Shown here piece after piece: positions 33,564 to 46,237 of a DNA stretch of 64,000 nucleotides (positions are counted from its first letter, which is position 1; every line of letters starts with the position of its first letter). The translations under genes were made by a program, and so were the position numbers. The notes under the pieces are model-generated. The model did no database searches and was not told the DNA's origin. It saw nothing but the letters and a program-made list of their open reading frames with translations. Source of the DNA: Actinomycetota bacterium (GTDB taxonomy: Bacteria; Actinomycetota; Acidimicrobiia; Acidimicrobiales; Ilumatobacteraceae); NCBI GenBank assembly GCA_963169665.1, contig CAUJET010000153.1, positions 1 through 64,000 on the forward strand, given 5' to 3'.

Positions 33564-34195
33564 TCAGCCAGGATGTCGGCGAGCAGGCTGGTGGTGGATG
33601 GGAGCGGCTCGCCGTCGGCAGCGGCTGTAGCAGCAGCCGCGGCGGCATCGGCGAGGTCGTCGAGCCGCGGCGCGAGACGGGCGGCCACGGCGTGGACGTC
33701 GAAGGGATCGAGGCCGATCAGGCGAACCGCTGCGGTGGTGACCGCACCGACGAGGTGGTGCAGCGAGCACAGCGCCGCCTCACGAGGGGTGAGGCCGGCC
33801 GCGCCCGCGACGGCACCGAGCGCGATCGGCTGCAGCGGTCCGTCGGAGTGGACGGCCCGCAGCCGCGCGTACGCCGGGCCGGGCCAGGCCCGCTCGGCAG
33901 GGCGCAGCAGCTGGCGGCCGAGTGAACGGCTCAGCATCCGCAGGCGCGGCGATGGCGTACGGGCCGCGAGCTCCACGTCGAGGTGGTCCCACGGCAGCAC
34001 GCCGGCACATGCGGCGGAGGCGAATGCGGCCTCCGTGGGGGCGACGGTGCAGAGCCGCCCGTCGATGAACGCTTCGAGCTGCTCGGTCGTGCGCAGGTCG
34101 CCACGGGCGTGGCTCGCCTCCGCGCCTGCGCTGTGCGCGTGCGCGCCGGTCGGGAAGCGGCTGTCGCCCAGGAGGAGGAGGGTCGCGGTGCTCAT
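33524..34195 (-). CDS. ureF: Urease accessory protein UreF
   Basis: A 223-residue all-helical UreF that gates UreG GTPase activity during urease maturation. LLGDSRFPTGAHAHSAGAEA near the N-terminus and TPREAALCSLHHLVGAVTTAAVRLI are typical. ATG 34195 starts 25 bp after ureC. The last codons lie within the 40-bp block that is repeated before ureG. Sequence conservation in UreF is low, but gene order makes the call safe. Confidence 0.88.
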   Translation of the reverse strand: MSTATLLLLGDSRFPTGAHAHSAGAEASHARGDLRTTEQLEAFIDGRLCTVAPTEAAFASAACAGVLPWDHLDVELAARTPSPRLRMLSRSLGRQLLRPAERAWPGPAYARLRAVHSDGPLQPIALGAVAGAAGLTPREAALCSLHHLVGAVTTAAVRLIGLDPFDVHAVAARLAPRLDDLADAAAAAATAAADGEPLPSTTSLLADILAEHHATWEVRLFAS

Positions 34196-34220
34196 GAGGG
34201 GGACGTGCGGACTCGCGCGC

Positions 34221-35930
34221 TCAGAACAGGAAGTAGCGCTGCGCCATCGGGAGCACGGCGACGGGTTGCTCGGTGACGAGCTCCCCGTCGATCCGCACTG
34301 CGAAGGTGTCGGGGTCGACGGTGATCGCGGGCATGGCGTCGTTCTCGGGCAGGTCGGCCTTGCCACGTCGACGGGTGTCGGCCGAGGCGACGAGTCGACG
34401 CGACAGCGCGAGCCGATCGGCCAGGCCGTCGTCGAGCGCCGCTTGGGCGACGAAGGTGAGGCTGGTGGCGGCGGCGACGCGAGGGCTGGCGCCGAACATC
34501 GGTCGGGCGAACACCGGCTGCGGCGTGGGGATGGACGCGTTGGCGTCGCCCATCTGCGCCCAGGCGATGAAACCGCCCTTGAGCACGACGTGGGGTCGCA
34601 CGCCGAACATCTTCGGGTCCCACAGCACCAGATCGGCGAGCTTGCCGACGGCGACCGACCCGATCTCGTGATCGAGCCCGTGCGCCACGGCCGGACAGAT
34701 CGTGTACTTCGCGACGTAGCGGCGGGCGCGGTGGTTGTCGGCCTCGTCGTCGCCGGGCAGTGAGCCGCGGCGAGCCTTCATCACGTGCGCGGTCTGCCAC
34801 GTGCGCAGCACCACCTCGCCGACGCGGCCCATCGCCTGCGAGTCGCTGCCGATGATCGAGATCGCACCGAGGTCGTGCAGCACGTCCTCGGCGGCGATCG
34901 TCGAGGGCCGGATGCGGCTCTCGGCGAAGGCGAGGTCCTCGGGCACCGCCGGGTTCAGGTGGTGGCACACCATCAGCATGTCGAGGTGTTCGGCGAGGGT
35001 GTTCACCGTGTGCGGACGGGTGGGGTTGGTGCTCGACGGCAGCACGTTCGGGTGCGACGCGACGGTGATGATGTCGGGGGCGTGGCCGCCGCCGGCACCC
35101 TCGGTGTGGTACGTGTGGATCGATCGACCGGCGATGGCTGCGAGGGTCGACTCGACGAAGCCCGCCTCGTTCAAGGTGTCGGTGTGGATCGCCACCTGCA
35201 CGCCCGACTCGTCGGCCACGCGCAGGCACGCATCGATCGCCGCGGGCGTCGTGCCCCAGTCCTCGTGGAGCTTGAAGCCGCCGGCGCCGCCGAGGACCTG
35301 CTCCCACATCGCATCGCGGGAGACGGTGTTGCCCTTGCCGAGCAGCACGACGTTCACGGGCAGGCCGTCCATCGCCTCGTGCACGCGCGCCAGGTTCCAC
35401 GCGCCCGCCGTCACCGTGGTCGCCTTGGTGCCCTCGGCCGGACCGGTGCCGCCGCCGATGATGGTGGTGATGCCGGAGGCGAGCGCCTCGTCGACGATCT
35501 GCGGGCAGATGAGGTGGACGTGGCAGTCGATCGCGCCGGCCGTGAGGATGCGGCCGTTGCCGGAGAGGATCTCCGTCGACGGCCCGATCACCAGCGCCGG
35601 GTGGATGCCGGGCATCGTGTCGGGATTGCCGGCCTTGCCGATGCCGACGATGCGGCCGTCGCGCACGCCGACGTCGGCCTTCACGACGCCCCAGTGGTCG
35701 AGGATGAGCGCGCCGGTGATGACGAGGTCGGGTGCCCCGTCGGCGCGGGTGCGCCCGGACTGGCCCATCGACTCGCGGATCACCTTGCCGCCGCCGAAGA
35801 CCGCCTCGTCACCACCGACGCACTCGTCGCGCTCGACCTCGATCCACAGGTCGGTGTCGGCGAGGCGCACGCGGTCGCCCGTGGTGGGGCCGTAGAGACG
35901 CCGGTAGTGGGCGCGTTCGATCTCAGCCAT
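34221..35930 (-). CDS. ureC: Urease alpha (catalytic) subunit UreC
   Basis: A 569-residue catalytic subunit that hydrolyses urea to ammonia and carbamate with two nickel ions. Nickel ligands are visible in [24 protein letters not shown] and [14 protein letters not shown], with the carbamylated Lys in [13 protein letters not shown]. The mobile flap has MVCHHLNP with the catalytic His, and a second conserved His is in [21 protein letters not shown]. Length and motifs are canonical, so the enzyme should be active. It overlaps ureB by 8 bp. Confidence 0.97.
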   Translation of the reverse strand: MAEIERAHYRRLYGPTTGDRVRLADTDLWIEVERDECVGGDEAVFGGGKVIRESMGQSGRTRADGAPDLVITGALILDHWGVVKADVGVRDGRIVGIGKAGNPDTMPGIHPALVIGPSTEILSGNGRILTAGAIDCHVHLICPQIVDEALASGITTIIGGGTGPAEGTKATTVTAGAWNLARVHEAMDGLPVNVVLLGKGNTVSRDAMWEQVLGGAGGFKLHEDWGTTPAAIDACLRVADESGVQVAIHTDTLNEAGFVESTLAAIAGRSIHTYHTEGAGGGHAPDIITVASHPNVLPSSTNPTRPHTVNTLAEHLDMLMVCHHLNPAVPEDLAFAESRIRPSTIAAEDVLHDLGAISIIGSDSQAMGRVGEVVLRTWQTAHVMKARRGSLPGDDEADNHRARRYVAKYTICPAVAHGLDHEIGSVAVGKLADLVLWDPKMFGVRPHVVLKGGFIAWAQMGDANASIPTPQPVFARPMFGASPRVAAATSLTFVAQAALDDGLADRLALSRRLVASADTRRRGKADLPENDAMPAITVDPDTFAVRIDGELVTEQPVAVLPMAQRYFLF

Positions 35931-36275
35931 CGAGGCCTCCCCGAGCTCCGGATCCCGCCCTCGGGTCGAGCGGGCCGGCGACGTCGCCGCGCAGGCCGGC
36001 GACGATGCGGTCGCCGCCGAGCGGGACCAGGGTCACGGTGCGTCCGACGCCGGGCTCGAAGCGCACCGACGTGCCGGCCGCGATGTCGAGGCGGTGCCCG
36101 CGCGCTGCGGCCCGGTCGAACGAGAGCGCCGGGTTGGCCTCGGCGAAGTGGTAGTGGGATCCGACCTGCACGGGCCGGTCGCCGGTGTTGACGACGTCGA
36201 CGACGACGGTCGGCAGGCCGGCGTTCACGGTGATCGTCCCCTCGGGGCCGACGATCTCCCCGGGGATCATGCCGG

Positions 36276-36279
<4 letters not shown>
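35923..36279 (-). CDS. ureB: Urease beta subunit UreB
   Basis: A 118-residue structural subunit: [18 protein letters not shown] at the start, [18 protein letters not shown] in the middle and [17 protein letters not shown] near residue 75 are classic UreB sequences. It overlaps ureA by 4 bp and ureC by 8 bp. The genes ureA and ureB are separate, as in most bacteria. Confidence 0.96.
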
Positions 36280-36578
<299 letters not shown>

Positions 36579-36672
36579 GTCCGGCATGGTACGGCCGGCG
36601 TCGTTTCCGGGTCGTTTCCGGCGCGTGCACACTGGGCGACGACGCGCGGCGCGCGTCGGCGCTCCGGACGCC

Positions 36673-37869
36673 TCAGTGCACCGTGCCCATGAGTGCGGTG
36701 GTGCGACCGGCGCAGGCGCGTAGCTCGGCCACGCGAGCCGGGCTCATCGACGCGACCGACGCGGGGTCCGCGAGCGCTGCGATGGCCGGCCACACGGTGC
36801 GGTCGATCTTCGAGGTGCACAGCGCGACCGGCCACGGGTCGACGTGGAAGACGCCGGGGGATGTCTCGGTGAAGCGCGCCGTCGCGAGCAGACCGTCGAG
36901 CGTGCGCTGGTCCGCGTACTTGCCCGAACCGGGCGTGCCCATGCCCGACACGAAGTTGCCGACGCTCCAGTAGGTGAACGTGCCGTTCACGTACGCGAGC
37001 TGCTGGGGGACGTGCGGCCCGTGGTGCACGAGCAGGTCGATGCGGGCATCGCCGCGCGGATCGGTGATCGCGTACGCGAACTGCAGGTCGGTGTCGGTGG
37101 GCTCGCGCTGCATCTCCACGCCGATGTGGAGGCTGACGATGACGAGCTCGGCGCCGGCCGCCCGTGCGCCGCGCACGTCGGCGATCACCTGCTGCGGCGA
37201 GAGCGCCCGCGAGAGCATCCAGGCGTCGCGGGGCGGCACGGTGTTGGACGAGCGGGTGTACGCGAGGTGGGCGACGCGGATCCCGTTCACCGTGAACACG
37301 TCGGGCACGGCCTCCTCGGGCGAGCGGGCGGTGCCCACGTGCGACAGCCCGGCGGCGTCGAGTGCATCGAGGGTCGAGACGATGCCGGGCACATCGGTGT
37401 CGAAGCTGTGGTTCGACGATGTGCTGCATCGGTCGAAGCCCGTGTCCGCGAGTCCTTGGGCCAACTCGTAGGGGGCGAGCAGCAGGTTGCCACCGAAGGG
37501 CGACCGGCCGTAGAGCCCGGGCCGTTCACCCGGCGCGCCGATCGGGAGCTCGGCATGGCAGATCGCGAGGTCGGCGCCGGCGATCACGGGTGCGACCGGG
37601 GCGAACAGCGGTGCGAAGTCGTAGCGCTCACCCGGCCCGGCAGCAGCGGCCCCGGCGAGATTGACCGCGGATTCGTTGAGGACGTCACCACCGAGGGCGA
37701 CGAGGAGGGTGCGCGCCGGCGGCTCGAGCCGCTGCGCCGGCGCCGCGGCGGTCGCCGGGGTTCCGGGGATCGAGCCGGGTGCTGCGGTGGCCGTCGCGGC
37801 CGCCGTCGCGCCCGCCGCGACGACGGCGACGGCGAGCAACGTCGTTCGGCGGCTGAGCATTGCGGACAT
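36673..37869 (-). CDS. Secreted CapA/PgsA-like metallophosphatase-fold protein
   Basis: A 398-residue protein with a signal peptide ([25 protein letters not shown], cleavage near 30). The CapA fold is marked by [39 protein letters not shown] and [18 protein letters not shown], which supply Asp, Asn-His and His metal ligands as in poly-gamma-glutamate biosynthesis proteins. No polyglutamate synthetase genes are nearby, so a cell-wall or exported-polymer role is only a guess. It lies alone between the urease operon and the fasciclin gene. Confidence 0.78.
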   Translation of the reverse strand: MSAMLSRRTTLLAVAVVAAGATAAATATAAPGSIPGTPATAAAPAQRLEPPARTLLVALGGDVLNESAVNLAGAAAAGPGERYDFAPLFAPVAPVIAGADLAICHAELPIGAPGERPGLYGRSPFGGNLLLAPYELAQGLADTGFDRCSTSSNHSFDTDVPGIVSTLDALDAAGLSHVGTARSPEEAVPDVFTVNGIRVAHLAYTRSSNTVPPRDAWMLSRALSPQQVIADVRGARAAGAELVIVSLHIGVEMQREPTDTDLQFAYAITDPRGDARIDLLVHHGPHVPQQLAYVNGTFTYWSVGNFVSGMGTPGSGKYADQRTLDGLLATARFTETSPGVFHVDPWPVALCTSKIDRTVWPAIAALADPASVASMSPARVAELRACAGRTTALMGTVH

Positions 37870-38003
37870 GCTACGCACGCGCTCGTGACGCGGGGGCCGG
37901 CAGCGACCGGACGGCGGGCGCACGGAGGGTCTGCGCCCGCCGTCGGTCGGCGGTGGTGTCGACGGGTGCCGACGGGTGTCGACGCGTGTCGGGTCGCTGC
38001 GAC

Positions 38004-38660
38004 TCAGGCGGCGGGCAGCAGCACGGTGTCGATCGCGTGGATGATGCCGTTGTCGGCAGCGATGTCGGCCTGGACGACGGTGGCGCCGCCGATGGTGACC
38101 GTGGTGCCGTCGCTCACGACCGGCAGCGAGGTGCCGGCGGCGGTGACGACGCTGTTGAAGATGGTGATCGTCGCGGCGTCCTGCGGCAGCGGCAGCAGGT
38201 GGCCCTGCAGCACGGCGGTGAGGGCGGCCGGGTCGGCGAGCAGGGCCTCGAGCGCGGCCGGGTCGACCTTGGCGAAGGCCTCGTCGGTCGGGGCGAGCAC
38301 CGTGAACTTGGAGGTGGCGAGCGTCTCGGTGAGGCCGGCGGCCTCGACGGCGGCGAGCAGGGTGGTGAAGTTGCCGGCGGCGGTGGCGACGTCGACGATC
38401 GAGCCGAGGGCGGCCTCGGTGGTCTCCGGGGCGGCCTCGGTGGTCTCCACGGCGGCTTCGGTGGTCTCGACGACCGCCATGGTGGTCTCGACCGCGGCCA
38501 TCGTGGTCTCGGGGGCTGCCTCGTCGCCGCTGGTGGTCGCGGTCGCGGCGGCCGTCGTGGCGGTCGTGTCGCTGCCCTCGTCGTCACCGCAGGCGGCGAA
38601 GAGGAGGGAGGACATCGAGATGGCCAGCAGGGGGAGGGCGAGGACGCGGACGCGCGACAT
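38004..38660 (-). CDS. Fasciclin-domain lipoprotein
   Basis: A 218-residue lipoprotein: signal MSRVRVLALPLLAISMSSLL with lipobox FAAC (Cys24), a Thr/Glu/Ala linker (about 25-85) of near-identical VETTEAA units, then one fasciclin domain (GSIVDVATAAGNFTTLLAAVEAAGL ... FTVLAPTDEAFAKV ... GIIHAIDTVLLP). Fasciclin domains mediate adhesion or surface interaction. The linker is very similar to that of the BMP lipoprotein at 22086, suggesting a common way of spacing lipoproteins from the membrane. Confidence 0.88.
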   Translation of the reverse strand: MSRVRVLALPLLAISMSSLLFAACGDDEGSDTTATTAAATATTSGDEAAPETTMAAVETTMAVVETTEAAVETTEAAPETTEAALGSIVDVATAAGNFTTLLAAVEAAGLTETLATSKFTVLAPTDEAFAKVDPAALEALLADPAALTAVLQGHLLPLPQDAATITIFNSVVTAAGTSLPVVSDGTTVTIGGATVVQADIAADNGIIHAIDTVLLPAA

Positions 38661-38797
38661 GAGTGACTCCAGGGGGGTGGGGGGTGATCGGGACGGGCCC
38701 GACCGGGGGGATCGGGCGATCTTCGCGTCTGATTGCACGATGCAACGAATGGATCCGAGCGTTGTGTCGGATGTCATAACGGTGTTTCTGATCGGAA

Positions 38798-38839
38798 CTT
38801 GATACGAGTCGTAGCAAGTTTTGTGCGTCGGGTTACACT
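38798..38839 (+). promoter_or_regulatory. HAIR-like HspR operator and leaderless clpB promoter
   Basis: CTTGATA-N7-TAGCAAG (38798-38818) has the exact 7-7-7 spacing of the HspR element (CTTGAGT-N7-ACTCAAG) with changed inner bases, and lies within a 25-bp imperfect inverted repeat (38796-38820). TACACT (38834-38839) is the -10 box, ending 6 nt before the ATG, so the operator covers the -35 region and the mRNA would be leaderless. Confidence 0.6.
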
Positions 38840-38845
38840 GCCGAC

Positions 38846-41329
<2,484 letters not shown>

Positions 41330-41380
41330 CCTGCTCGTCCCCGAGGCCCGACAAGATCGGGTCAAGGTCATCGCGGACCG

Positions 41381-41487
41381 TCGACACCGGCTCCACACCG
41401 GCCGCCACCTGCTCGACAGCACGGGCAGGTGGCGGACGGTCAGGGCAAACCCACGAGTGTCACCCAGTGACGAGAGGCCGGTGTCGA
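41381..41487 (+). ncRNA. Candidate structured leader upstream of the HDOD gene
   Basis: An 11-bp perfect outer stem joins TCGACACCGGC (41381-41391) to GCCGGTGTCGA (41477-41487), which ends at the ATG. Inside are a perfect 11-bp hairpin CCGCCACCTGC/GCAGGTGGCGG (41402-41412 with 41425-41435), the single-stranded GGGCAAACCC (41443-41452) and a small GTCAC-CCA-GTGAC hairpin. ACACCGGCC (41395-41403) can compete with the outer 5' strand for the same partner, the sort of exclusive pairing used by switches. The hairpin could instead be the clpB terminator. Confidence 0.4.
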
Positions 41488-42405
41488 ATGGCCCGATTCG
41501 AGACGCCCAGCACGTTCGCCGCCAACGGCGTGAGCGATCCGATGCTCGCCCATGCGCACGCGATCGTCGACGCCGCGGCACGGCTCACCCCGTTGTCGCA
41601 CAGCGCGACCCAGCTGATCGAGCTGAACTCCTCGCCGAACGTGTCGACGACCGCGATCGTCGACGTGATCGCGAACGACCAGGTGCTGGCGGCATCGCTG
41701 CTGCGCGAGGCGAACTCCGCCGCGTCGGCCGCGGCCGAGCCGATCAGCACCGTCGACGTCGCCGTCGTGCGACTCGGCATGGCACGTGTGATGTCGTCGG
41801 CCGTGCGCCTGTCGCTGTCGAAGCAGATGGTCACAGCCGTCGACCAGTACGGCCTCTCCGACGGCGAGCTCGGCCTGCTCTCGATCACCGGGTCGATCGC
41901 CGCCGAGCTCGTGCGCGAGCAGGCCAAGGTGACGATGCGCCCGGAGCTCACCACGGCAGCGCTGCTGCGCGACATCGGCATGCTGGTACTGGCCACGTTC
42001 CTCGACTCGCCGCACAAGTTGCTGCTCGACGTGGTGCGCGAGTCGGGCACCGCGCTCGCCGAAGGCGAACGGATGGTCCTCGACGCGAACCACGGCGAGG
42101 CGGGCGGCCTGCTCTGCCAGCAGTGGCGCCTCCCCGAGCCGGTCCGGCTCGGCGTGCAGTACCACCACGATCCGTTCGAGTGCGACGATCCGATCGCCCA
42201 CGGCGTGTTCCTCGCCGATGCGATCGCACACCAGGTGGCGCTGCGCACCGGTGGTGGCTGGTCGCACTCGACCCCGGACGCGGAGGCGATGGCGGCATCG
42301 GCCGAGGCCATCTCGTTCGACCTGTCGCATCTCGACGGCCTCGTCGACGCGACGATCTTCCGCTTCGAGTCCCGCAACACCGGACTCTCGCTCACCTCCG
42401 TCTGA
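41488..42405 (+). CDS. HDOD-domain signalling protein
   Basis: A 305-residue protein whose residues about 20-230 form an HDOD domain: LTPLSHSATQLIELNSSPNVSTTAIVDVIANDQVLAASLLREAN is the typical N-terminal helical part, and LLRDIGMLVLATF plus YHHDPFE the HD-like core. HDOD domains lack a full HD metal site and are thought to be regulatory, often in signalling or stress control. ATG 41488 is preferred; GTG 41467 is in frame but lies in a predicted hairpin. It stands alone between clpB and the ABC exporter. Confidence 0.82.
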   Translation: MARFETPSTFAANGVSDPMLAHAHAIVDAAARLTPLSHSATQLIELNSSPNVSTTAIVDVIANDQVLAASLLREANSAASAAAEPISTVDVAVVRLGMARVMSSAVRLSLSKQMVTAVDQYGLSDGELGLLSITGSIAAELVREQAKVTMRPELTTAALLRDIGMLVLATFLDSPHKLLLDVVRESGTALAEGERMVLDANHGEAGGLLCQQWRLPEPVRLGVQYHHDPFECDDPIAHGVFLADAIAHQVALRTGGGWSHSTPDAEAMAASAEAISFDLSHLDGLVDATIFRFESRNTGLSLTSV

Positions 42406-42491
42406 CCCGGCTCGCGGCGTCGCCCACCGGTGCTCGCGGCCGGGCGCTGCGCTCGACCGCAAGCGACGCGTGCTGCGTAGTGTCGGCGGCG

Positions 42492-44330
42492 ATGGATCCC
42501 GACGGCCCGTGGTCGAGCTTCGAGCCGCTCGGCGTGGCCGACGGACCCGACGCACCGCCACCGCGGGCGGTGATCGACCCCGATGTGGGCCGCAGCTGGC
42601 TCCGCCGTATGTGGCCGCTGCTCGCAGCGAGACGGGTCAGGTTCTTCGGCGCCTTGCTCGCCGCGCTGGTGGCCATGGTCGCCGGCGTGCTCATCCCGCG
42701 GATCACGATGGACGCGATCGACCAGGGGTTGCGCGAGCGCAGCCGGGCGCTCGAGGACTTCGTGTGGATGCTGGCCGCCGTCGCCCTGCTCCGCGCCGTG
42801 CTCACGTACTGGTACCGCTCGACGCTGTACACCGTCGCGTACGACCTCGAGAGCGACCTGCGCTCCACGATGTTCGGCCACCTCACCAGGCTCGACTTCG
42901 CGTTCTACGACCGGGTGCAGGCGGGCCAACTGATCTCGCGCGCCAACTCCGACATCCGCTCGGTGCAGATGTTCCTCACGTTCGCCCCGTTGATCTCGCT
43001 CAACCTGGTGAGCTTCGTGGTCGCGCTGGTGCTGATGCTGTCGATCCACGTCGGCCTCACCTTGGTGGCGGTCGCGACATTGCCGTTCACCTACCTCACC
43101 GGGGCGAAGCTGCGGAACATCTCGTTCCCGATGAGCTGGATCGTGCAGGGCCGCCAGGCCGAGATCACCACGATCGTCGACGAGAACATCCAGGGCGTCC
43201 GTGTGGTGAAGGGCTTCGCCGCTGAGGAACGCGAGCTCCGCAAGCTGGCCACCGCAGCCACCCGGCTGCGGTGGGCGAACGTGAAGCAGAACGACGCCCG
43301 GGCGATCTGGGGACCGCTCACGGAGAACCTGCCGCGCCTCGGCCTGGCCGGCGTGTTGCTCTACGGCGGGGTGCTCGCGATCGACGGCGACGTGACCATC
43401 GGCGCGATCGTCGCGTTCAACGCCTACGTCGTCCTGCTGCAGGCGCCGTTCCGCTTCCTGAGCTTCATCCTGATCCTGGCCCAGCGCGCGGCCGCGTCGG
43501 CCGGGCGCATCTTCGAGGTGCTCGACGAGCGCGCCACGGTGAGGGATCGGCCGGGCGCCGTCGACCTCGTCGATCCCGCCGGTGCGATCGACATCGAGGG
43601 CGTCACGTTCGCCTACGGCTCGGGCGACCCGGTGCTGCGCGACTTCAGCCTCCAGGTGGCGCCCGGTGAGACGGTGGCGATCGTCGGACGGACGGGGAGC
43701 GGCAAGAGCACCGTCGCGCGGCTGCTCACCCGGTTCTACGACGTGTCGGCGGGCAGCGTTCGCCTCGACGGCCACGACGTGCGCGACCTCACCCTGGCGA
43801 GCGTGCGCCACCACGTGGGCCTGGTGCTCGACGACCCCTTCCTGTTCTCGGCGTCGATCCACGACAACATCGCCTACGCCCGACCCGATGCGTCGCGGGC
43901 CGACGTCGAGCGCGCCGCACGTGCGGCGCAGGCCGACGAGTTCGTGCGCGAGCTCGGCGAGGGGTACGACGCCGTGGTGGGCGAGCGGGGCTACGACCTG
44001 TCGGGTGGCCAACGCCAGCGCATCTCCATCGCCCGCACGCTGCTCGCCGACCCGGCGGTGCTCGTGCTCGACGACGCGACGTCCGCGATCGACGTGCACG
44101 TGGAGCAGCAGATCCACGCCGCGTTGCACGAGCAGCTCGGTACCCGCACGACCATCCTGATCGCGCATCGGCTCTCCACGATCGCGTTGGCCGATCGGGT
44201 GGTGCTGATCGACGAGGGTCGGGTGATCGCCGACGGTACGCACAGCGAGCTGATGGCGACCGAGCCGCGCTATGCGGCGGTGCTCGCCCAGGTGACCCGC
44301 GCCGACGAGACGCCGGTGGTGGGCGAATGA
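42492..44330 (+). CDS. ABC exporter half-transporter with degenerate ATP site
   Basis: A 612-residue exporter: six transmembrane helices (about 45-345), then a nucleotide-binding domain with Walker A GRTGSGKST near 405, signature LSGGQRQRIS and Walker B VLVLDDATSAID. The catalytic Glu after the Walker B Asp is Asp here, the mark of the non-hydrolysing site in heterodimeric exporters (TM287-like). ATG 42492 follows a TAGTGT box by 8 nt. It overlaps its partner gene by 4 bp, so the two subunits are made together. The exported compound is unknown; lipids and drugs are usual. Confidence 0.9.
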   Translation: MDPDGPWSSFEPLGVADGPDAPPPRAVIDPDVGRSWLRRMWPLLAARRVRFFGALLAALVAMVAGVLIPRITMDAIDQGLRERSRALEDFVWMLAAVALLRAVLTYWYRSTLYTVAYDLESDLRSTMFGHLTRLDFAFYDRVQAGQLISRANSDIRSVQMFLTFAPLISLNLVSFVVALVLMLSIHVGLTLVAVATLPFTYLTGAKLRNISFPMSWIVQGRQAEITTIVDENIQGVRVVKGFAAEERELRKLATAATRLRWANVKQNDARAIWGPLTENLPRLGLAGVLLYGGVLAIDGDVTIGAIVAFNAYVVLLQAPFRFLSFILILAQRAAASAGRIFEVLDERATVRDRPGAVDLVDPAGAIDIEGVTFAYGSGDPVLRDFSLQVAPGETVAIVGRTGSGKSTVARLLTRFYDVSAGSVRLDGHDVRDLTLASVRHHVGLVLDDPFLFSASIHDNIAYARPDASRADVERAARAAQADEFVRELGEGYDAVVGERGYDLSGGQRQRISIARTLLADPAVLVLDDATSAIDVHVEQQIHAALHEQLGTRTTILIAHRLSTIALADRVVLIDEGRVIADGTHSELMATEPRYAAVLAQVTRADETPVVGE

Positions 44331-46237
44331 TGTTCGGACCGGGCGGTGGCGGCTTCGGGCCGGGCGGAGCGCAGACGAGCGCTGCCGCGGGACTGCCCTT
44401 CGCCGGCGTGCCGGCGGAGTTGCGTGAGCGGGCGGAGGCGATCCTCGCGACCGAACCGATACACCCGCCGTCGACCGTTCGGTTCGAGGCGGTCACCACC
44501 GATCGGCACCCGTTCACGCTCCGCCGCTTCCTCGGCGGCCACCGGTGGGGCCTCATGATCGCGTTCGTCCTCGTCGTGCTCGAGACCGTGGCCCTGCAGG
44601 CCGGCGGCGTGTTGACGCAGCGAGGCATCGACCAGGGGATCACCCCGGGCGACACCGGCGTGGTCGTCCTCGTGGCCCTGCTGTACGTCGCCTCGGTGAT
44701 CGTGGCGTCCGTCGCCGGCGGGTGGCGGGTGGCGTTCACGGGTCGACTCGGCGAGAAGCTGCTGTACGAGCTCCGGCTGCGGGTGTTCTCGCACCTGCAA
44801 CGCCTGTCGATCGACTTCTACACCGACGAGCGCGCCGGTCGACTGCTCACCCGGATGACGAGCGACATCGACGCGCTGCAACAGCTCTTCCAGGACGGAC
44901 TCGTCAACCTGGCCGTGCAGGCGCTCACGGTGCTCGTCGTCACGGCGATCCTGTTCTCGCTCGAACCGACGCTGGCCGCGATCACGGTCGGCGTGGTGGT
45001 TCCGGCGCTCACGCTCATGACCCTCTGGTACCGGTCGGCCTCCGACCGCTCGTACGCCGCGGTGCGGGAGCGGATCGCGGACGTGTTGGCCGATCTGAGC
45101 GAGACGCTCCAGGGGGTGCGCCTGGTGACGGCGTTCAACCGGCGGCGCCACAACGTCGTGAGCCACCGGCGGATCGTGCGGCGCTACCGCGACGCCAACG
45201 TGGTCACCGCTCGGCAGGGCGCCGTCTACGGCCCGGCCGCCGACCTGCTCGGCGCGCTCGCCCAGGTCGTGATCGTGCTGGTGGGCGGCCGCATGGTGCT
45301 GCGCGGCGACCTGTCGATCGGCACCCTGGCGGCGTTCGTCCTCTACCTCACTGCCTTCTTCGCGCCGATCCAGCAGCTCGTGCAGCTCTACTCCACCTAT
45401 CAGTCGGGCCAGGCCGCTGTCGGCAAGCTGCGCGAGCTGCTCGCGACCGAACCGACCGTGGTCGAGCGGCCCGATGCCGGCGACCTCCCGCCGATCGATG
45501 GTCGGGTCGAGCTCCGCGACGTCGCGTTCGGGTATCGACCCGACGTGCCGGTGCTGCGCGACGTGACGTTGACGATCGAGCCGGGCGAGACGTTCGCACT
45601 CGTGGGCGCGACCGGCTCGGGCAAGTCGACGATCGCCAAGCTCGTCACCCGCTTCCACGATCCGACCGCCGGGGTCGTCGCGATCGACGGCCACGACCTG
45701 CGCGACGTCACGCTCGCGTCGCTGCATCGCCAGCTCGGCGTCGTGCCGCAGGAGCCGTTCCTCTTCGCCGCGTCGCTGCGCCACAACGTCTCGTTCGGTC
45801 GGCCCGACGCGAGCGATGACGACGTGCTCGATGCATGTCGCGCGGTCGGTCTCGGGGAACTCGTCGATCGGCTGCCCGAGGGGCTCGACACGTTCGTGCA
45901 CGAGCGCGGCGTGTCGTTGTCGAGCGGGGAACGTCAACTGCTCGCGCTGGCGCGCGCGTTCCTCGCCCGGCCCCGTGTCCTGGTGCTGGACGAGGCGACG
46001 TCGAGCCTCGATCTCGAGAGCGAGACCGTGGTCGAGCGAGCGCTCGACGCCGTGCTCGAGGGCCGGACCGCGATCGTCATCGCCCACCGGTTGGCGACGG
46101 CGATGCGTGCCGATCGGATCGCCGTCGTCGACGCGGGACGGATCGTCGAGCTCGGCACGCCGCAGGAGCTGCGCGACCTCGGTGGGCGCTGGGCGTCGAT
46201 GGAGGCCACCTGGCACCGCCACGCAGGGACGGACTGA
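44327..46237 (+). CDS. ABC exporter half-transporter with canonical ATP site
   Basis: The 636-residue partner of the preceding gene: a Gly/Phe-rich N-terminus (MMFGPGGGGFGPGG), six transmembrane helices (about 75-360), then Walker A GATGSGKST near 430, a changed signature LSSGERQLLALAR and canonical Walker B VLVLDEATSSLD. In heterodimers the intact Walker B Glu works with the partner's signature (LSGGQ there), so one consensus site and one degenerate site form. The gene order (degenerate subunit first) is that of TM287/TM288. Confidence 0.9.
   Translation: MMFGPGGGGFGPGGAQTSAAAGLPFAGVPAELRERAEAILATEPIHPPSTVRFEAVTTDRHPFTLRRFLGGHRWGLMIAFVLVVLETVALQAGGVLTQRGIDQGITPGDTGVVVLVALLYVASVIVASVAGGWRVAFTGRLGEKLLYELRLRVFSHLQRLSIDFYTDERAGRLLTRMTSDIDALQQLFQDGLVNLAVQALTVLVVTAILFSLEPTLAAITVGVVVPALTLMTLWYRSASDRSYAAVRERIADVLADLSETLQGVRLVTAFNRRRHNVVSHRRIVRRYRDANVVTARQGAVYGPAADLLGALAQVVIVLVGGRMVLRGDLSIGTLAAFVLYLTAFFAPIQQLVQLYSTYQSGQAAVGKLRELLATEPTVVERPDAGDLPPIDGRVELRDVAFGYRPDVPVLRDVTLTIEPGETFALVGATGSGKSTIAKLVTRFHDPTAGVVAIDGHDLRDVTLASLHRQLGVVPQEPFLFAASLRHNVSFGRPDASDDDVLDACRAVGLGELVDRLPEGLDTFVHERGVSLSSGERQLLALARAFLARPRVLVLDEATSSLDLESETVVERALDAVLEGRTAIVIAHRLATAMRADRIAVVDAGRIVELGTPQELRDLGGRWASMEATWHRHAGTD

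Noticed and set aside
41440-41487. A complete c-di-GMP-I (GEMM) riboswitch before the HDOD gene
   Set aside because: Only parts resembling the first arm are present (GGGCAAACC, GACGAGAGGCC). The GNRA-type loop and the entire second arm with its receptor are missing before the start codon.
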